Notes under the pieces: model-generated
Database searches by the model: none
What the model saw: the letters and a program-made list of their open reading frames with translations, nothing else
What the model was told of the DNA's origin: nothing
In this document: positions 24,952 to 32,989 of the stretch, piece by piece
Layout: each line of letters begins with the position of its first letter
Position numbering within the stretch: position 1 is the first letter of the stretch
Source: HGM04593 sp045654645
Lineage (GTDB): Bacteria > Bacteroidota > Bacteroidia > Bacteroidales > Bacteroidaceae
Length of the DNA stretch: 57,103 nucleotides
Direction: 5' to 3'
NCBI GenBank assembly: GCA_045654645.1
Contig: JAZONR010000066.1
Coordinates: 1 to 57,103, forward strand
Program-made: the position numbers and the translations under genes

Positions 24952-25653
24952 TTATTCTTTACGTGGGTCAATATACTTAACGGCACCGGCCTCCTCTGAG
25001 AAACGACCGTAAGACTTTGTCAATTTCTTGACTGCCTCGTTGGCGTCTGTGCCCTTCTTGATCTCGTCCATAAGCTGGCCGAGGTTGATGAACTCGTAAC
25101 CGCAAATCTCATCGTTCTTGTCGAGAGCGAGGCGTGTGATGTAACCCTCGGCCATCTCAAGGTAGCGTGAGCCCTTTGCCAAAGTACCATAGAGGGTACC
25201 TGTCTGGCTGCGGAGACCCTTGCCAAGGTCCTCAAGACCTGCACCGATGATGAGACCGCCCTCTGAGAAAGCTGACTGGCTGCGGCCGTAAACAATCTGC
25301 AGGAAGAGCTCGCGCATTGCGGTGTTGATAGCGTCGCAAACAAGGTCGGTGTTCAATGCCTCAAGAATAGTCTTGCCGGGGAGAATCTCTGATGCCATAG
25401 CTGCAGAGTGTGTCATACCCGAGCAACCGATTGTCTCAACGAGAGCCTCCTGGATGATACCGTTCTTGATGTTCAATGAAAGCTTGCACGCGCCCTGCTG
25501 GGGAGCACACCAACCAATACCGTGTGTGAAGCCTGAGATGTCGGCAACCTCCTTGGCCTTGATCCACTTACCCTCTTCGGGGATGGGAGCAGGACCGTGG
25601 TTAGGACCCTTCTTTACTACACACATGTTTTCTACTTCGTGTGAATAAACCAT
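24952..25653 (-). CDS. NifU/IscU-like iron-sulfur scaffold protein
   Basis: A 233-residue protein when started at the ATG at 25653 (MVYSHEVENMCVVKKG). A longer frame to 25728 would begin within the promoter, so I reject it. Cysteines occur in IGWCAPQQGAC and ETIGCSGMTHSAAMASE, as in IscU/NifU-type cluster scaffolds, followed by CDAINTAMRELF. Proteins of this type hold Fe-S clusters under assembly; the exact client is unknown. It is the first gene of a two-gene operon with GGGtGRT. Confidence 0.8.
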   Translation of the reverse strand: MVYSHEVENMCVVKKGPNHGPAPIPEEGKWIKAKEVADISGFTHGIGWCAPQQGACKLSLNIKNGIIQEALVETIGCSGMTHSAAMASEILPGKTILEALNTDLVCDAINTAMRELFLQIVYGRSQSAFSEGGLIIGAGLEDLGKGLRSQTGTLYGTLAKGSRYLEMAEGYITRLALDKNDEICGYEFINLGQLMDEIKKGTDANEAVKKLTKSYGRFSEEAGAVKYIDPRKE

Positions 25654-25698
25654 AATTTTTGTATGTTTAAAATGTGAAACATAGTCTCTTTCAGTTTG

Positions 25699-25729
25699 CG
25701 AAGATAGACAAAATAAGATTTTCAGCAAA
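25699..25729 (-). promoter_or_regulatory. Promoter of the NifU-like/GGGtGRT operon
   Basis: On the minus strand, TTTG (25726-25729), 19 bases, then TATCTTCG (25699-25706): a full -33/-7 pair in the Bacteroidetes form. The leader to the ATG at 25653 is about 40 bases. Confidence 0.75.
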
Positions 25730-25832
25730 GATTGTGGCGTTTTTTTTTAGTCCGGCGGTCTAATATAGACTAAAATCATACGTGTAAAATAATTATTAAC
25801 ACAATTAGAGGGGTTGTTTGCCGATTTGTTGT

Positions 25833-25840
25833 TATCTTCG
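25833..25840 (+). promoter_or_regulatory. -7 box of the NigD-like lipoprotein gene
   Basis: TATCTTCG at 25833-25840 lies 28 bases before the ATG at 25869. No TTTG stands at exactly 19 bases; the promoter is divergent from that of the NifU-like gene. Confidence 0.5.
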
Positions 25841-25868
25841 CAGTTGATTTTCTATAAATTAAACGGCT

Positions 25869-26591
25869 ATGAAGAGACTGAATGTTATATTTGCCGCTGT
25901 GTCGGCGTTGTTGATGATGTGGGCCTGTGAGCCTGCCGAGGTGAGTTATAATGAGTATGGATATGCCGAGGGGTTATATACCGTGAACAAGGCTACGGTG
26001 AAGGCCGAGTTTGGCGACACGGCGCTCTTTATGAGAAATTTCGATGATTATAAGCATATGCTTAAAACGGGGGACCACGCCTGGTTGAGGTTGCGCTTTG
26101 ACTATGATGCCTACAGTGGCCAGCCGCCCGTGTGGTGTATTTCTGAAATTATTGAGGTGGTGCCAACATATCCTCTTTCTGTGTTGGACAGTGCTGCTAT
26201 AGCGCAGTATGACACCCCTTTCACTGCACTCAACGCAACCAATCTTGGCATTGGAAAGTGGGTTGCAGCCTGGGTGTGGAACGGAAGGCAGAATTTGAAC
26301 CTCTCCTATCGTGGAACGGAGCTCGATGCTGAGTTTGCGATGGTGGTGCGTGGCTACAACGAGGGGTGTGTGGAACTTGAATTGCTGGCAAAGGCTGCAC
26401 AGGGAACAGGTGATACTGATAAATTACTGGTGTTTGACCTGACCAACGTGGCCGATTTCTTGCCGGTTGAGGTGCGCGACTCGTTGCCAAAGGGCGAGGA
26501 TTTCGACAAGATAAAGACCAGGGTGTTCTATAAGTATCTCGACAAGAAAGGGAATGTCAATGAGGTGAACATTTTAGGTAATAACATTTGA
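25869..26591 (+). CDS. NigD-like envelope lipoprotein
   Basis: A 240-residue protein with a lipoprotein signal (MKRLNVIFAAVSALLMMWAC; Cys20 after LMMWA). The body is beta-rich with YTVNKATVKAEFGDTALFM and a C-terminal about 110 residues starting LGIGKWVAAWVWNG, as in NigD-like lipoproteins of Bacteroidetes, although the match is loose. Such proteins sit on the outer membrane and their role is mostly unknown. The gene overlaps a possible TTG start of smpB but not the real smpB ATG at 26624, which is 32 bases downstream, so the two may share a message. Confidence 0.65.
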   Translation: MKRLNVIFAAVSALLMMWACEPAEVSYNEYGYAEGLYTVNKATVKAEFGDTALFMRNFDDYKHMLKTGDHAWLRLRFDYDAYSGQPPVWCISEIIEVVPTYPLSVLDSAAIAQYDTPFTALNATNLGIGKWVAAWVWNGRQNLNLSYRGTELDAEFAMVVRGYNEGCVELELLAKAAQGTGDTDKLLVFDLTNVADFLPVEVRDSLPKGEDFDKIKTRVFYKYLDKKGNVNEVNILGNNI

Positions 26592-26623
26592 ACAGTGGCC
26601 GCATTGGCGTGCCGTGGAGTATA

Positions 26624-27085
26624 ATGGATAAAAGAGTTTCAAATATAAATATAAAGAATCGCAGGGCCTCCTTTGACTACATATTTACCGAGACCTACAC
26701 GGCGGGTATTGTGCTCACCGGAACCGAGATTAAGTCGATAAGGCTCTCCAAGGTGAGTCTTGTCGATACCTACTGCACCTTCATCAACGGGGAACTGTGG
26801 GTGAAGAATATGCACATTGCCGAGTATTTCTATGGCTCCTACAACAATCACGTGGCAAGGCGCGACCGCAAGCTGCTGCTTGAACGCAAGGAGTTGCGCA
26901 AGCTGAAGCAAGCTGTTAAAAATCCCGGTTTCACAATAGTGCCTACAAGGCTCTTCATCAACGAAAAGGGGCTTGCGAAACTGGTGATAGCACTTGCGAG
27001 GGGTAAGCACGAATATGACAAACGCGAGTCCTTGAAGGAGCGCGATGACAAGCGTGAGATGGACCGCATAAGAAGGAATTATTGA
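26624..27085 (+). CDS. smpB: SsrA-binding protein SmpB
   Basis: A 153-residue protein, normal for SmpB, from the ATG at 26624 (MDKRVSNINIKNRRASFDYI). It binds tmRNA and carries it to stalled ribosomes for trans-translation. Family motifs are GIVLTGTEIKSIR, NMHIAEY, NHVARRDRKLLL and the C-terminal KHEYDKRESLKERD tail that enters the ribosomal mRNA channel. A frame starting at a TTG at 26588 is less likely. A terminator follows. The tmRNA gene itself is not in this window. Confidence 0.95.
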   Translation: MDKRVSNINIKNRRASFDYIFTETYTAGIVLTGTEIKSIRLSKVSLVDTYCTFINGELWVKNMHIAEYFYGSYNNHVARRDRKLLLERKELRKLKQAVKNPGFTIVPTRLFINEKGLAKLVIALARGKHEYDKRESLKERDDKREMDRIRRNY

Positions 27086-27098
27086 TACTGTACGGTTG

Positions 27099-27130
27099 TT
27101 TTGCTCTATCCTGTGAAGGGTAGAGTAAAA
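27099..27130 (+). terminator. smpB terminator
   Basis: TTTTGCTCTATCCT pairs with AGGGTAGAGTAAAA (27117-27130) with two mismatches and a short GTGA loop. The A/T arms allow use in both directions. Confidence 0.6.
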
Positions 27131-27189
27131 TGCTATAATAAGGGCTGCGTGTCATTGCCTGAATGGCGTTGCAGCGTTAGAGTGAAAAG

Positions 27190-29943
27190 ATGGGTATAAA
27201 AGAGATTTTAAAGGAGAGAATATTGGTGCTCGACGGTGCAATGGGCACAATGTTGCAGGGCTATGGATTGCGCGAGGAGGATTTTCGCGGCAGTTGCTTG
27301 GCCGGCCACCATTGCGCCCTCAAGGGTAATAACGACATTTTGGTGCTCACTCGCCCCGATGTGGTGCAGGAGGTGCACACTCGCTATATGTCTGCCGGTG
27401 CCGATATCATAGAAACCTGTACCTTCAATGCCAACAGGGTGTCGCAGGCCGAGTATGGCTGCGCTCATCTGTGCCGAGAGATTAATCTTGCTGCAGCGCG
27501 CTTGGCGCGTGGTGTTGCCGATTCCTTCTCCACTCCCACCAAGCCACGTTTTGTGGCCGGCTCGGTGGGGCCCACCGGGCGCGCCTGTTCGTTGAGCCCA
27601 AGTGTGGAGGATGCGGCGTTCCGGAATATCACCTTTGATGAACTTGCCGCGGCCTATAAGGAGCAGATGGTTGCGCTCATTGAGGGTGGGGTGGATGTGC
27701 TGTTGTGCGAGACAATCTTTGACACTCTCAATGCCAAGGCTGCGCTGTATGCTGCCGATGAGGCTATGGAGGATGCCGGGCGCAAGGTGCCTGTGATGCT
27801 CTCCTTTACGATAGCCGATAAGCAGGGGCGCATCCTTTCGGGGCAGTCTATTGAGGCCTTCTTGGCTTCGGTGAGTGGCCGCGACTTGTTGTCGGTGGGG
27901 TTGAATTGCTCTTTCGGTGCAAGGGAGATGAAACCGTTCCTCAAGCGATTGAGCGAGCTGGCCCCCTGTTATGTGAGTGTATATCCAAATGCCGGCCTTC
28001 CCAATGAGATGGGCTCTTATGACCAGACACCCGAGGAGATGGCTGCCATTGTGCGTGAATATATTGATGAGGGGCTTGTGAACATTGTTGGTGGTTGCTG
28101 TGGCACAACCGATGCGTTCATCTCGCTGTTCCCGCCAATGGTTGAGGGAGTGGCGCCGCGCCTGCCCAAGAAAAAGCCTTGTGAGCTGTGGCTTTCGGGG
28201 CTCGACCCGCTTGTGGTGAACAGCCGTATGAATTTTATAAATGTGGGTGAGCGTTGCAATGTGGCCGGTTCGCGCAAGTTTCTGCGTCTCATAAATGAGA
28301 AGAATTATGCCGAGGCTCTTGATATTGCCCGCAAACAGGTTGATGACGGAGCCCAGGTGCTTGACATAAATATGGATGACGGCTTGCTGAATGCAGCGGC
28401 CGAGATGACAGTGTTCCTTAATATGCTTGCCGGGGAGCCGGATATAGCGCGTTTGCCCATTATGGTGGACTCTTCGAACTGGGAGGTGATACGTGCCGGC
28501 CTCAAGTGCATACAGGGACGTGCCATAGTTAATTCCATTTCGCTGAAAGAGGGTGAGGCGCTTTTTGTTGAGCGTGCCCGCGAGGCGAAACGTTTGGGCG
28601 CTGTGGTTGTGGTTATGGCCTTCGATGAGCAAGGGCAGGCAACAACCTTTGAGCGCAAGGTGGAGGTGTGTACAAGGGCGTATGACTTGCTCACGCAGAA
28701 GGCCGCCTTTGAGCCCTATGAGATAATCTTTGACCCCAACATACTTGCTGTGGCAACGGGCATAGAGGAGCACGCTGCCTATGGCATTGACTATATACGT
28801 GCTTGTGCCCGGATAAGAGAGAACCTTCCGGGTGTGCACATCAGCGGTGGTGTCAGCAACCTGTCGTTTGCAATGCGCGGCAACAATTATGTGCGTGAGG
28901 CGCTGCACGCGGTGTTCCTTTATCACGCTATTGCGGCGGGAATGGATATGGGAATAGTGAACCCGCAAACATCGGTGCAATATGATGACATTCCGCAGCC
29001 TCTGCGCGATGTGATGGAGGATGTTATTCTTAACCGCAGTGCCGATGCCACCGAGCGTCTCATTGAGATGGCTGCCGAACTGAAGGATAAGGGGGCTGCT
29101 GTGCAACAGCAGAGTGCCGACGAGTGGCGCGAGTTCTCTGTTGAGAAACGTTTGGAATGGGCGTTGCTGAAGGGAATTGGCGAGCATCTTGCCACCGACC
29201 TCGATGAGGCGCTGCTGAAATATGACACGGCTGTGGATGTCATTGGTGGTCCGTTGATGGATGGAATGTCTGTGGTGGGCGATCTTTTTGGTCAAGGCAA
29301 ACTGTTCCTTCCCCAGGTGGTGAAGGCTGCACGCGTGATGAAGCAGGCAGTGTCGCATTTGCAACCGCTAATTGAAGCGTCTAAGAACGGCGCCGTGCAG
29401 TCGGCGGGAAAGGTGCTTGTTGCCACTGTGAAGGGCGATGTGCACGATATTGGAAAAAATATTGCAGCTGTGGTGATGGGTTGCAACGGCTACGAGGTTA
29501 TTGACCTTGGTGTTATGGTGCCGCCCGAGACGATTGTTGCCGAGGCGCAGCGCAATAATGTTGATATAGTGGCATTGAGCGGTCTCATCACTCCCTCGCT
29601 CGAGGAGATGACCACCGTTGTGCGCGAGTTGAAGGCTGCCGGCCTGAGTGTCCCTGTGATGATTGCCGGTGCAACAACAAGTCCGCTTCACACGGCGCTG
29701 AAGATTGCTCCCGAGTATGATGGTGTGGTGGTGCACGTGAAGGATGTGTCGCAGAATGTGCTTGTTGCTGCCGAATTGCTTGGCGGCGCGTCGCGCCGAG
29801 TGGCTTTTGAGCAGGCTCTTTCCCTGGAGCAGCAAGCGTTGCGCAGGGCGGCCGAACAAAAGGCGGCAACGCAGTTGCGCACGCTTGACGAGGCACGTGC
29901 CAACAGGCTCAACCTCTTTGGCCCGCAGGGAGATGGTGAGTAA
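27190..29943 (+). CDS. metH: Cobalamin-dependent methionine synthase, short form
   Basis: A 917-residue enzyme that moves a methyl group from methyltetrahydrofolate to homocysteine via cobalamin. Domains in order: homocysteine-binding (1-about 310; DGAMGTMLQ, GLNCSFGA and the zinc cysteines in VGGCCGTT), pterin-binding (about 340-600; NVGERCNVAGSRKF), cobalamin cap (about 640-735) and cobalamin-binding (about 740-890; GDVHDIGKNI with the axial histidine). The C-terminal AdoMet reactivation domain of the about 1230-residue E. coli enzyme is missing, a known form in Bacteroidetes, where a separate protein is thought to reactivate the cobalamin. No B12 riboswitch was seen in the 104-base gap before it. 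dedA follows 31 bases later. Confidence 0.95.
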   Translation: MGIKEILKERILVLDGAMGTMLQGYGLREEDFRGSCLAGHHCALKGNNDILVLTRPDVVQEVHTRYMSAGADIIETCTFNANRVSQAEYGCAHLCREINLAAARLARGVADSFSTPTKPRFVAGSVGPTGRACSLSPSVEDAAFRNITFDELAAAYKEQMVALIEGGVDVLLCETIFDTLNAKAALYAADEAMEDAGRKVPVMLSFTIADKQGRILSGQSIEAFLASVSGRDLLSVGLNCSFGAREMKPFLKRLSELAPCYVSVYPNAGLPNEMGSYDQTPEEMAAIVREYIDEGLVNIVGGCCGTTDAFISLFPPMVEGVAPRLPKKKPCELWLSGLDPLVVNSRMNFINVGERCNVAGSRKFLRLINEKNYAEALDIARKQVDDGAQVLDINMDDGLLNAAAEMTVFLNMLAGEPDIARLPIMVDSSNWEVIRAGLKCIQGRAIVNSISLKEGEALFVERAREAKRLGAVVVVMAFDEQGQATTFERKVEVCTRAYDLLTQKAAFEPYEIIFDPNILAVATGIEEHAAYGIDYIRACARIRENLPGVHISGGVSNLSFAMRGNNYVREALHAVFLYHAIAAGMDMGIVNPQTSVQYDDIPQPLRDVMEDVILNRSADATERLIEMAAELKDKGAAVQQQSADEWREFSVEKRLEWALLKGIGEHLATDLDEALLKYDTAVDVIGGPLMDGMSVVGDLFGQGKLFLPQVVKAARVMKQAVSHLQPLIEASKNGAVQSAGKVLVATVKGDVHDIGKNIAAVVMGCNGYEVIDLGVMVPPETIVAEAQRNNVDIVALSGLITPSLEEMTTVVRELKAAGLSVPVMIAGATTSPLHTALKIAPEYDGVVVHVKDVSQNVLVAAELLGGASRRVAFEQALSLEQQALRRAAEQKAATQLRTLDEARANRLNLFGPQGDGE

Positions 29944-29974
29944 ATAATGAATAGGAATATTAAAATAGAATACG

Positions 29975-30760
29975 ATGAAGAAAATCTTTTCAATCATTGC
30001 CCTGCTTGGGCTTTTGTTTATTGCAGTGCCTGCAGTGGCGCAGGAGGCTGTTACTGCTTGTGGTGGTGAGGCGGCTGTGGTTGCCGCATCGGTGCCCGAT
30101 GGCGTTGCCGCAGATGAGTCGGTAATGGAGAGACTTATACGTTTCTGTCTCGAGCACCTGAACTATTGGACTGTTACTCTCTTTATGGCTATTGAGAGTT
30201 CGTTCATTCCCTTCCCATCAGAGGCTGTTGTGCCGCCTGCTGCGTGGAAGGCTGCCACCACCGGCGATATGAGCATTGTGCTTGTTGTGGTGTTTGCCAC
30301 CTTGGGTGCGCTCATTGGTGCGTTGGTAAACTATGTACTTGCCTTGTGGCTTGGCCGTCCCATTGTCTACAGCTTTGCAAGAAGCCGCTTTGGCCATATG
30401 TGTCTCATTGATGAGGCCAAGGTGCAGCACGCCGAGGAGTATTTTGCCAAGCACGGCGCGGTGTCTACCTTTTTCGGTCGCCTTGTTCCGGCGGTTAGGC
30501 AGTTGATTTCAATACCTGCGGGATTGGTGCGAATGAAACTGGGACGCTTTATGTTGTTTACTGTATTGGGTGCCGGCTTGTGGAACATTGTTCTTGCGGC
30601 ATTGGGTTACTCAATGAAATATGTGCCGGGAATGGATAGCGAGGCTGCTGTTATGGCGGCTGTAAAGGAGCATAGCAGCACCATTGGCTATGTGTTCATT
30701 GCGCTTGCTGTTTTTGTTGTGGGCTTTGTGCTTTATAAAGGACTCAAGAAGAGTAAATAA
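29975..30760 (+). CDS. DedA-family membrane protein
   Basis: A 261-residue inner-membrane protein. A signal-like N-terminus (MKKIFSIIALLGLLFIAVPA) and about 30 variable residues come before the DedA core, which has ESSFIPFPSEAVVPPAA, GALIGALVNYVLALWLGRP and FGRLVPAVRQLISIPAGLVR, the conserved glycine/arginine loops of the family. DedA proteins act as lipid (undecaprenyl- or phosphatidyl-) flippases or support the proton gradient. The last segment (IGYVFIALAVFVVGFVLYKG) is a further membrane helix. It probably shares the metH message. Confidence 0.9.
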   Translation: MKKIFSIIALLGLLFIAVPAVAQEAVTACGGEAAVVAASVPDGVAADESVMERLIRFCLEHLNYWTVTLFMAIESSFIPFPSEAVVPPAAWKAATTGDMSIVLVVVFATLGALIGALVNYVLALWLGRPIVYSFARSRFGHMCLIDEAKVQHAEEYFAKHGAVSTFFGRLVPAVRQLISIPAGLVRMKLGRFMLFTVLGAGLWNIVLAALGYSMKYVPGMDSEAAVMAAVKEHSSTIGYVFIALAVFVVGFVLYKGLKKSK

Positions 30761-30786
30761 ACACGGATTGAGTGTATGACAATGTT

Positions 30787-30819
30787 AAAAGAGCTTGCCC
30801 GTTTGGAACAAGCTCTTTT
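30787..30819. terminator. Bidirectional terminator between dedA and the SIMPL gene
   Basis: AAAAGAGCTTG (30787-30797) and CAAGCTCTTTT (30809-30819) are perfect complements; each strand reads T-rich after the stem. It serves the convergent genes on both sides. Confidence 0.85.
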
Positions 30820-30828
30820 ATGTATGTG

Positions 30829-31545
30829 TCAATCGAGTGAGTATTTCACTGTGGTTACAACCCTTATGTTCTTTATTTGAGGTGTTGTCTCATCACTTGT
30901 TATTGTGAACTGCCCTTGTGATGCTTGCTTTATGCTGCCAAGACGGCTTCCCGAATCGTCGGCAAACTTCTGCGCTACAGCGCGTGCGTTGCGGGTGGCG
31001 TCTTCAACCATTGCGGGCTTTATGCTGTTGAGCTCGGTATATTCGAAACTTGCCTCGTAGCCATATTCTGTGCCCACAACAACACCCTGTTCAAGAAGTG
31101 TAATCTGTTGCTTCATAAGCTCTATAACCTTTTCCACTTTTTGGGATGTAACGGTTATTACAGCTTCGGCCTGGTAGCGGTATTTTAGATTGTCGGGGGT
31201 GTAGCTCTGTGCAAGGCGGTCGGTAACACGTGGGGCAGAAACGATTATCTCTTCATCGGTGATGCCGTTTTGCTTGAGGAATGTGGTTATCACATTGCCG
31301 GTGCGCTCTATCTCTCTGTATAGCTGCTGCATATCGTTGCTCACGCACTTGTAGGGCATTGGCCACACAACCTTGTTGGCAAGCACCTCTCTCTCGGCAA
31401 GTCCTTTGACGGTTACATACTGGTCGCGGCTGGCGATGCTCTTCAGACCGTTGCTGATGAAGAGGCCAAGCAGGGCAAGCCCGGCAACAGTCATCAATCC
31501 GGAAACAAGCTGCTTTTTCCAGCAGCACTCTTTTGCTTTTTCCAT
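30829..31545 (-). CDS. SIMPL-domain (DUF541) protein
   Basis: A 238-residue protein with one N-terminal membrane anchor (LVSGLMTVAGLALLGLFISN) and a SIMPL domain (DQYVTVKGLAEREVLANKVV, YRYQAEAVITVTSQKVEKVI, ATRNARAVAQKFADDSGSRL, GSIKQASQGQF). SIMPL proteins act at the cell envelope; their role is poorly known. It is the last gene of a four-gene minus-strand operon (after the MptE-like gene, 25 bases apart). Confidence 0.88.
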   Translation of the reverse strand: MEKAKECCWKKQLVSGLMTVAGLALLGLFISNGLKSIASRDQYVTVKGLAEREVLANKVVWPMPYKCVSNDMQQLYREIERTGNVITTFLKQNGITDEEIIVSAPRVTDRLAQSYTPDNLKYRYQAEAVITVTSQKVEKVIELMKQQITLLEQGVVVGTEYGYEASFEYTELNSIKPAMVEDATRNARAVAQKFADDSGSRLGSIKQASQGQFTITSDETTPQIKNIRVVTTVKYSLD

Positions 31546-31570
31546 AATGGTTGTTTCTCTTTAGTTGTTA

Positions 31571-32308
31571 TCATTTGCCCAACACGGCATCGAGGTTGGC
31601 GCGCTCAAAGAGCTCGAGCTTGCCGCCGCGTGTGGCATTGTAGACTTTTATTCCCAACTTGTCGCACACCTTGCGGGCACACGCATAGGCCAGCAGATTG
31701 GTGTCTATCTCGGGCGCTGCATAGCTGCGGCTGCCGTTGAAGAGCTTGGGGTTGAAATAGCTATCGGCAGTTATAACGCTGTTGCCTGCCGAATAGTTGC
31801 AATCGACACCTATCAGGTATATCTCCTTAAATCCCATATATGCAGCAAACTGCATCATTGAGTAGGTTACTGTTTGTCCGCTGTAGACAACGTGCGGTAT
31901 TTGGGTGGAGAATTTTATTGGCTGTGGGAACAGCATATTGTAGTATGTTGCTCCCTTTATGTGGTATCGGCGTGCATAGTGGCTCTTGATGAAGCGCGTG
32001 CCGTTGTATGCCTCAATCTCGGATTTATTGTCGAGTATTATTTTGTTGTCTTGTGCAAAATAGTAGGTGGGGCGGAACGGTATTTCGTTGAAGAGCTTGA
32101 TGAGTGAGTTGCAGGCAAAAGTGTATTCGCCACGTTTCATCAGGCGGATGAGGTCTTCATTGGTGAGGCTGGGTCCGTTGCCTATTATGAAACAGCGTTC
32201 TCCGCTGTGGACGTTTTTTAACGCCCGCAGCCTGCGGCGGCTGCCGATGCGCAACATTCCATAGAGGAAGTTAAACGCATTCCACGTCTTTAGCCAGGCC
32301 TTTCCCAT
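31571..32308 (-). CDS. MptE-like / DUF115 protein
   Basis: A 245-residue protein with a Rossmann-like segment GERCFIIGNGPSLTNEDLIR, then FACNSLIKLF, YYFAQDN, and KEIYLIGVDCNYSAG near 165-180. This is the MptE-like/DUF115 family, found in archaea as a pterin pyrophosphokinase and in bacteria near surface-glycan genes. Lying between a CMP-sugar synthetase and a SIMPL gene, it more likely handles a surface sugar than pterin; this is inferred. It starts 17 bases after the upstream gene. Confidence 0.78.
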   Translation of the reverse strand: MGKAWLKTWNAFNFLYGMLRIGSRRRLRALKNVHSGERCFIIGNGPSLTNEDLIRLMKRGEYTFACNSLIKLFNEIPFRPTYYFAQDNKIILDNKSEIEAYNGTRFIKSHYARRYHIKGATYYNMLFPQPIKFSTQIPHVVYSGQTVTYSMMQFAAYMGFKEIYLIGVDCNYSAGNSVITADSYFNPKLFNGSRSYAAPEIDTNLLAYACARKVCDKLGIKVYNATRGGKLELFERANLDAVLGK

Positions 32309-32325
32309 TGTTGCTGTCTTGTTGT

Positions 32326-32967
32326 TTATACTTGTGGAAGGACTCTTTGTGCAAGTTCAAAATCCTCGGGGTTATCAATGTCTATCCCTTCAATGGGGTC
32401 TACAATGGCCATAAATGGATTTTTGCCGATGCGTTGGCCCATAAGGGTCCACAACTCTTTGCGGAAGATGTAGAAGGCGCTTGTTTCAAAATAGACGGGC
32501 TCTATTGTCTGTGTGCGCGGCACGGCTTTCAGGTCATAGTTTAGCGGCTTTCCCTGGTACCAGGCAAAGGTTTGTACCTTTTGTGCACTGAATGATGAGT
32601 CGTGCTCTCCACTGCGCACCTTCTCCACTGCGTTCTCTATTGTTGCGGCGCTTATGAACGGCGATGTGGTGTGTGCAAGCATATATATGTCTGCATCAAC
32701 ATCTTCAACAAAAGCATCGTAAATCTCTTTGCCCAGCGTCTCATCTCTGTCGAGTAACTCGCTGCGCTTGAGGAACTTCACCCCTTGTGGAAGAAGGGGT
32801 ATAATCTCTTCGCTGCTGCAATATACATATACCTCATCTATGTTGCCTACCTTGACGAGTGTCTCAAGAATGTATTGCAGCAGTGGCTTGTTGCCAAGAA
32901 GTTTCAGATTCTTGCCAACGACTCGTTTGCTGTTGAGCCTTATGGGAACAAATGCTACGGTTTTCAT
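32326..32967 (-). CDS. CMP-sugar synthetase (acylneuraminate cytidylyltransferase-like)
   Basis: A 213-residue nucleotidyltransferase from the ATG at 32967. The glycine/arginine loop AFVPIRLNSKRVVGKNLKLL fits the NeuA group rather than KdsB, which has PARYASTRFPGKP. Later motifs include DIYMLAHTTSPFISAATIEN and IDIDNPEDFELA with the metal-binding aspartate. It activates an acidic nonulosonic or similar sugar with CTP. No sialic-acid synthase is in the window, so the sugar is unknown. It lies 22 bases after kdsD. A longer frame to 33012 overlaps kdsD and is less likely. Confidence 0.85.
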   Translation of the reverse strand: MKTVAFVPIRLNSKRVVGKNLKLLGNKPLLQYILETLVKVGNIDEVYVYCSSEEIIPLLPQGVKFLKRSELLDRDETLGKEIYDAFVEDVDADIYMLAHTTSPFISAATIENAVEKVRSGEHDSSFSAQKVQTFAWYQGKPLNYDLKAVPRTQTIEPVYFETSAFYIFRKELWTLMGQRIGKNPFMAIVDPIEGIDIDNPEDFELAQRVLPQV

Positions 32968-32989
32968 ATTGGTGTCCTCTTTATTTTGC

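Noticed and set aside
25654..25728. Longer start of the NifU-like gene
   Set aside because: It would begin at the -33 element and carry residues unlike the family.
27208..29364. A 718-codon open frame on the minus strand
   Set aside because: It lies entirely opposite metH, whose frame is certain, and its protein is a His/Leu/Arg-rich mix without any motif; it is open by codon bias of metH.
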